NCBI GenBank assembly: GCA_025924755.1
Contig: JAICHT010000047.1
Span: 1-15,881 of the forward strand
DNA: 15,881 bases
Direction of reading: 5' to 3'
From: Chitinophagaceae bacterium
Lineage (GTDB): Bacteria; Bacteroidota; Bacteroidia; Chitinophagales; Chitinophagaceae
Shown piece after piece: positions 13,837 to 15,881 of the stretch; the first letter of the stretch is position 1, and each line of letters starts with the position of its first letter. The position numbers were made by a program, and so were the translations under genes. Below the pieces are notes generated by a model that worked only from the letters and a program-made list of their open reading frames with translations, was not told the origin of the DNA and ran no database searches.

Positions 13837-15881
13837 ATGCAAAAATTTGTTTACGCTTTATTGCTTTTAACTCCTGTTGTTTCGGTTTCTGCTCAAAAAA
13901 AAAGCCGCAGCACACATATCATTACTCCGGTTGATTCTTCTCAAAACATCAACCATTATTTTAAAGCCGTTAAATGGCGCAATATTGGCCCCACCCGCGG
14001 CGGACGTGCAGTTACGGCCTGCGGCGTCGTCAATAATCCGCTGGTATATTATATGGGTACTACCGGCGGCGGTGTATGGAAATCGGAAGATGGTGGTGGA
14101 AGCTGGAACAATATTTCGGATGGCTATTTCAAAACCGGTTCGGTAGGTGCAGTGGCCGTATCAGAATCCGACCCAAATGTAGTATATGTGGGTATGGGCG
14201 AACATCCGGTTCGCGGCGTGATGACCTCCTATGGCGATGGAGTATATAAATCTACCGATGCGGGTAAAACCTGGACGAAAATGGGTTTGGATTTAACACG
14301 GCATATAGCCGGCATCAGCATCAACCCGCAAAATCCGGATGTGGTATATGTTGCAGCACAGGGTGCAGAATACGGCGGCACGGAAGACCGTGGTGTTTAC
14401 AAATCGGTTGACGGCGGTAAAACCTGGAAAAAAGTATTGTATGTAGATAATAATACTGGCTGCTCTGATTTAAGTATGGATATGAATAATCCACGCATAT
14501 TATATGCCGCCATGTGGGATTACAACCGATTGCCCTGGCAGGTAAGAAGCGGTGGAAAAGGCAGTGGCATTTATAAATCTACCGACGGCGGCGAAACCTG
14601 GAAAAAGCTGGAAAAAGGGTTGCCAAAAGATATAGGTAAAATCGGGCTGTCCGTATCCCGTGCCAACTCGGATAAAGTATATGCCTTAATAGAAAGCGAT
14701 ACACAAAAAGAAGAAGGTGGCTTGTTTGCCAGCGAAGACGGCGGCGCAAATTGGGCAAGGGTAAGCAAAGACCATCGGCTTACGCAACGTGCCTGGTATT
14801 ACATTGAAGTATTTGCCGATCCGCAAAACGAAAACACCGTATATGTATTAAATTCTCCCGGGCTAAAATCAATAGATGGTGGTAAAAGCTGGACACGAAT
14901 ATCCGGTACACATGGCGACTTTCACCAGCTTTGGATGAACCCGAAGAATAGCCATAATATGATTATATCAAATGATGGCGGCGCTGCCGTTTCCTTCAAC
15001 GATGGCAAAATATGGTCATCTGAAAACAACCAGCCCACCGCTCAATTTTATAGAGTAAATGCCGACAATCTTTTTCCCTATAATTTATATGGCGGTCAGC
15101 AGGATAACACCTCTGTAAAAATCGCCAGTAGAAATCCATCCGGGCGCAATATCAGTGATAGGGATTGGTGGCCCAGTGCAGGTGGCGAAAGTGCTTTTAT
15201 CGCCTTTAATCCCAACGATCCAAGGTACGTAATGGGTGGTAGTTACCAGGGCACTATTGAAGTGATGGATACAAAGGATAATGAAACCAAAGGCGTCATG
15301 GTATCACCGATCCAGTATCAGTCGCTGCAGCCCAAAGAAATGAAATACCGCTTCAACTGGAATGCACCGATTGCTTATTCACCACACGATAGCAATACCT
15401 TTTATCATGGTGGTAATATTCTTTTTAAAACCACGGATTTTGGTAAAACATGGACGGCCATATCACCTGATTTAACCCGGCACGATACCACAAAAATGGG
15501 TGTAAGTGGCATACCATTTACCAATGAAGGCGCCGGTGGCGAAAACTATTGTACGCTGGCTTATGTAATAGAATCGCCGCACGAAAAAGGCGTAATTTAT
15601 ACCGGAAGCGATGATGGCCTGGTGCATATTACCCGCGATGGTGGTAAAACCTGGAGCAATATCACCCCGGCTGGTTTGCAGGAGTGCTTAATCAACAGCA
15701 TCGAAGTATCGCCACACGATAAAGCCACTGCCTACATTGCTACCACGCGGTATAAATTCAATGACTATACACCTGCTATTTATAAAACCACCAATTATGG
15801 CAAAACCTGGTCGAAAATTACCAATGGAATACCGAATGGGGCATATACCCGTTGCATCCGCGAAGATGACAAACGAAAAGA
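13837..15881 (+). CDS. Exported Asp-box (BNR/VPS10-sortilin-like) beta-propeller protein (3' partial)
   Basis: The frame is open from the ATG at 13837 to the end of the window (681 codons) with no stop, so the C-terminus lies to the right. A signal peptide covers residues 1-19 (MQKFVYALLLLTPVVSVSA, cut before Q20). Nine Asp-box repeats (S/T-x-D-x-G-x-T/S-W) are visible, beginning at about residues 82, 138, 189, 247, 298, 344, 531, 598 and 650, for example KSTDAGKTW and KSVDGGKTW. The eighth and ninth (ITRDGGKTW, KTTNYGKTW) are slightly degenerate. The opening WRNIGPTRGGRAVTACGVVNNP and the later ISDRDWWPSAGGESAFIAFNP are family hallmarks. These proteins are usually labelled glycosyl hydrolase or sortilin-like; full-length members usually run to about 1,000 residues. 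No catalytic sialidase residues are evident, so a binding or scaffold role is as likely as an enzymatic one. Confidence 0.92.
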   Translation, partial: MQKFVYALLLLTPVVSVSAQKKSRSTHIITPVDSSQNINHYFKAVKWRNIGPTRGGRAVTACGVVNNPLVYYMGTTGGGVWKSEDGGGSWNNISDGYFKTGSVGAVAVSESDPNVVYVGMGEHPVRGVMTSYGDGVYKSTDAGKTWTKMGLDLTRHIAGISINPQNPDVVYVAAQGAEYGGTEDRGVYKSVDGGKTWKKVLYVDNNTGCSDLSMDMNNPRILYAAMWDYNRLPWQVRSGGKGSGIYKSTDGGETWKKLEKGLPKDIGKIGLSVSRANSDKVYALIESDTQKEEGGLFASEDGGANWARVSKDHRLTQRAWYYIEVFADPQNENTVYVLNSPGLKSIDGGKSWTRISGTHGDFHQLWMNPKNSHNMIISNDGGAAVSFNDGKIWSSENNQPTAQFYRVNADNLFPYNLYGGQQDNTSVKIASRNPSGRNISDRDWWPSAGGESAFIAFNPNDPRYVMGGSYQGTIEVMDTKDNETKGVMVSPIQYQSLQPKEMKYRFNWNAPIAYSPHDSNTFYHGGNILFKTTDFGKTWTAISPDLTRHDTTKMGVSGIPFTNEGAGGENYCTLAYVIESPHEKGVIYTGSDDGLVHITRDGGKTWSNITPAGLQECLINSIEVSPHDKATAYIATTRYKFNDYTPAIYKTTNYGKTWSKITNGIPNGAYTRCIREDDKRK

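Noticed and set aside
13877..14146. An 89-codon plus-strand frame at the start of the Asp-box gene
   Set aside because: It is an out-of-frame shadow of the real Asp-box coding sequence (13837 onward), which has a signal peptide and nine repeats in its own frame.

Overview
The window looks like chromosomal DNA of a Bacteroidota bacterium, most likely of the family Chitinophagaceae. The evidence is an AT-rich composition with A/T-rich intergenic gaps, a textbook Bacteroidota promoter (TTTG-N20-TATATTTG at 7746-7777), weak ribosome-binding sites, and several protein families typical of that group: a long VCBS/ASPIC protein, a secreted GH65, a haloperoxidase-like lipoprotein, an ArsR/SRPBCC/DoxX cassette and a large Asp-box propeller protein. 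The assignment rests on family recognition, not on a marker gene. No tRNA, rRNA, CRISPR array, transposase or phage gene was seen.

Layout from left to right. 1-2358 (+) is the C-terminal part of a VCBS/FG-GAP repeat protein whose start lies left of the window. It converges on 2371-3315 (-), a membrane-anchored SRPBCC plus GyrI-like protein. 3480-7534 (+) is a probable three-gene unit of exported proteins: a GH65 glycoside hydrolase, a small anchored protein of unknown function, and a vanadium haloperoxidase/PAP2-type lipoprotein. It ends at a clear intrinsic terminator (7539-7569).

Next comes a decayed regulatory cassette. A perfect promoter and operator-like dyad (7746-7792) lead into a gutted ArsR-type regulator (7815-7955, about 32 recognisable C-terminal codons and two in-frame stops). 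An intact SRPBCC/AHSA1 gene overlaps the remnant by ATGA, and an intact DoxX-like gene follows. A 22-bp perfect hairpin (9032-9083) separates this cassette from a minus-strand pair: a zinc-dependent alcohol dehydrogenase followed by a conserved protein of unknown function.

A gap of about 510 bp without a gene (10806-11315) holds a cluster of three dyad symmetries. Then come a CAP-domain exported protein (-), a Chitinophagaceae-type protein of unknown function (+), an EamA/DMT permease (-), and the start of a large exported Asp-box (sortilin/VPS10-like) beta-propeller protein (+) that runs off the right edge.

The most informative observations are the ArsR remnant with its intact promoter, the Ser-to-Cys change in the vanadate/phosphate-binding motif of the haloperoxidase-like protein, the GH65 carboxylate triad whose spacing matches the glucosidase PGGHG rather than a phosphorylase, and the dyad cluster at 11141-11188. 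I found no convincing evidence for a wholly new multi-gene defence or mobile system.
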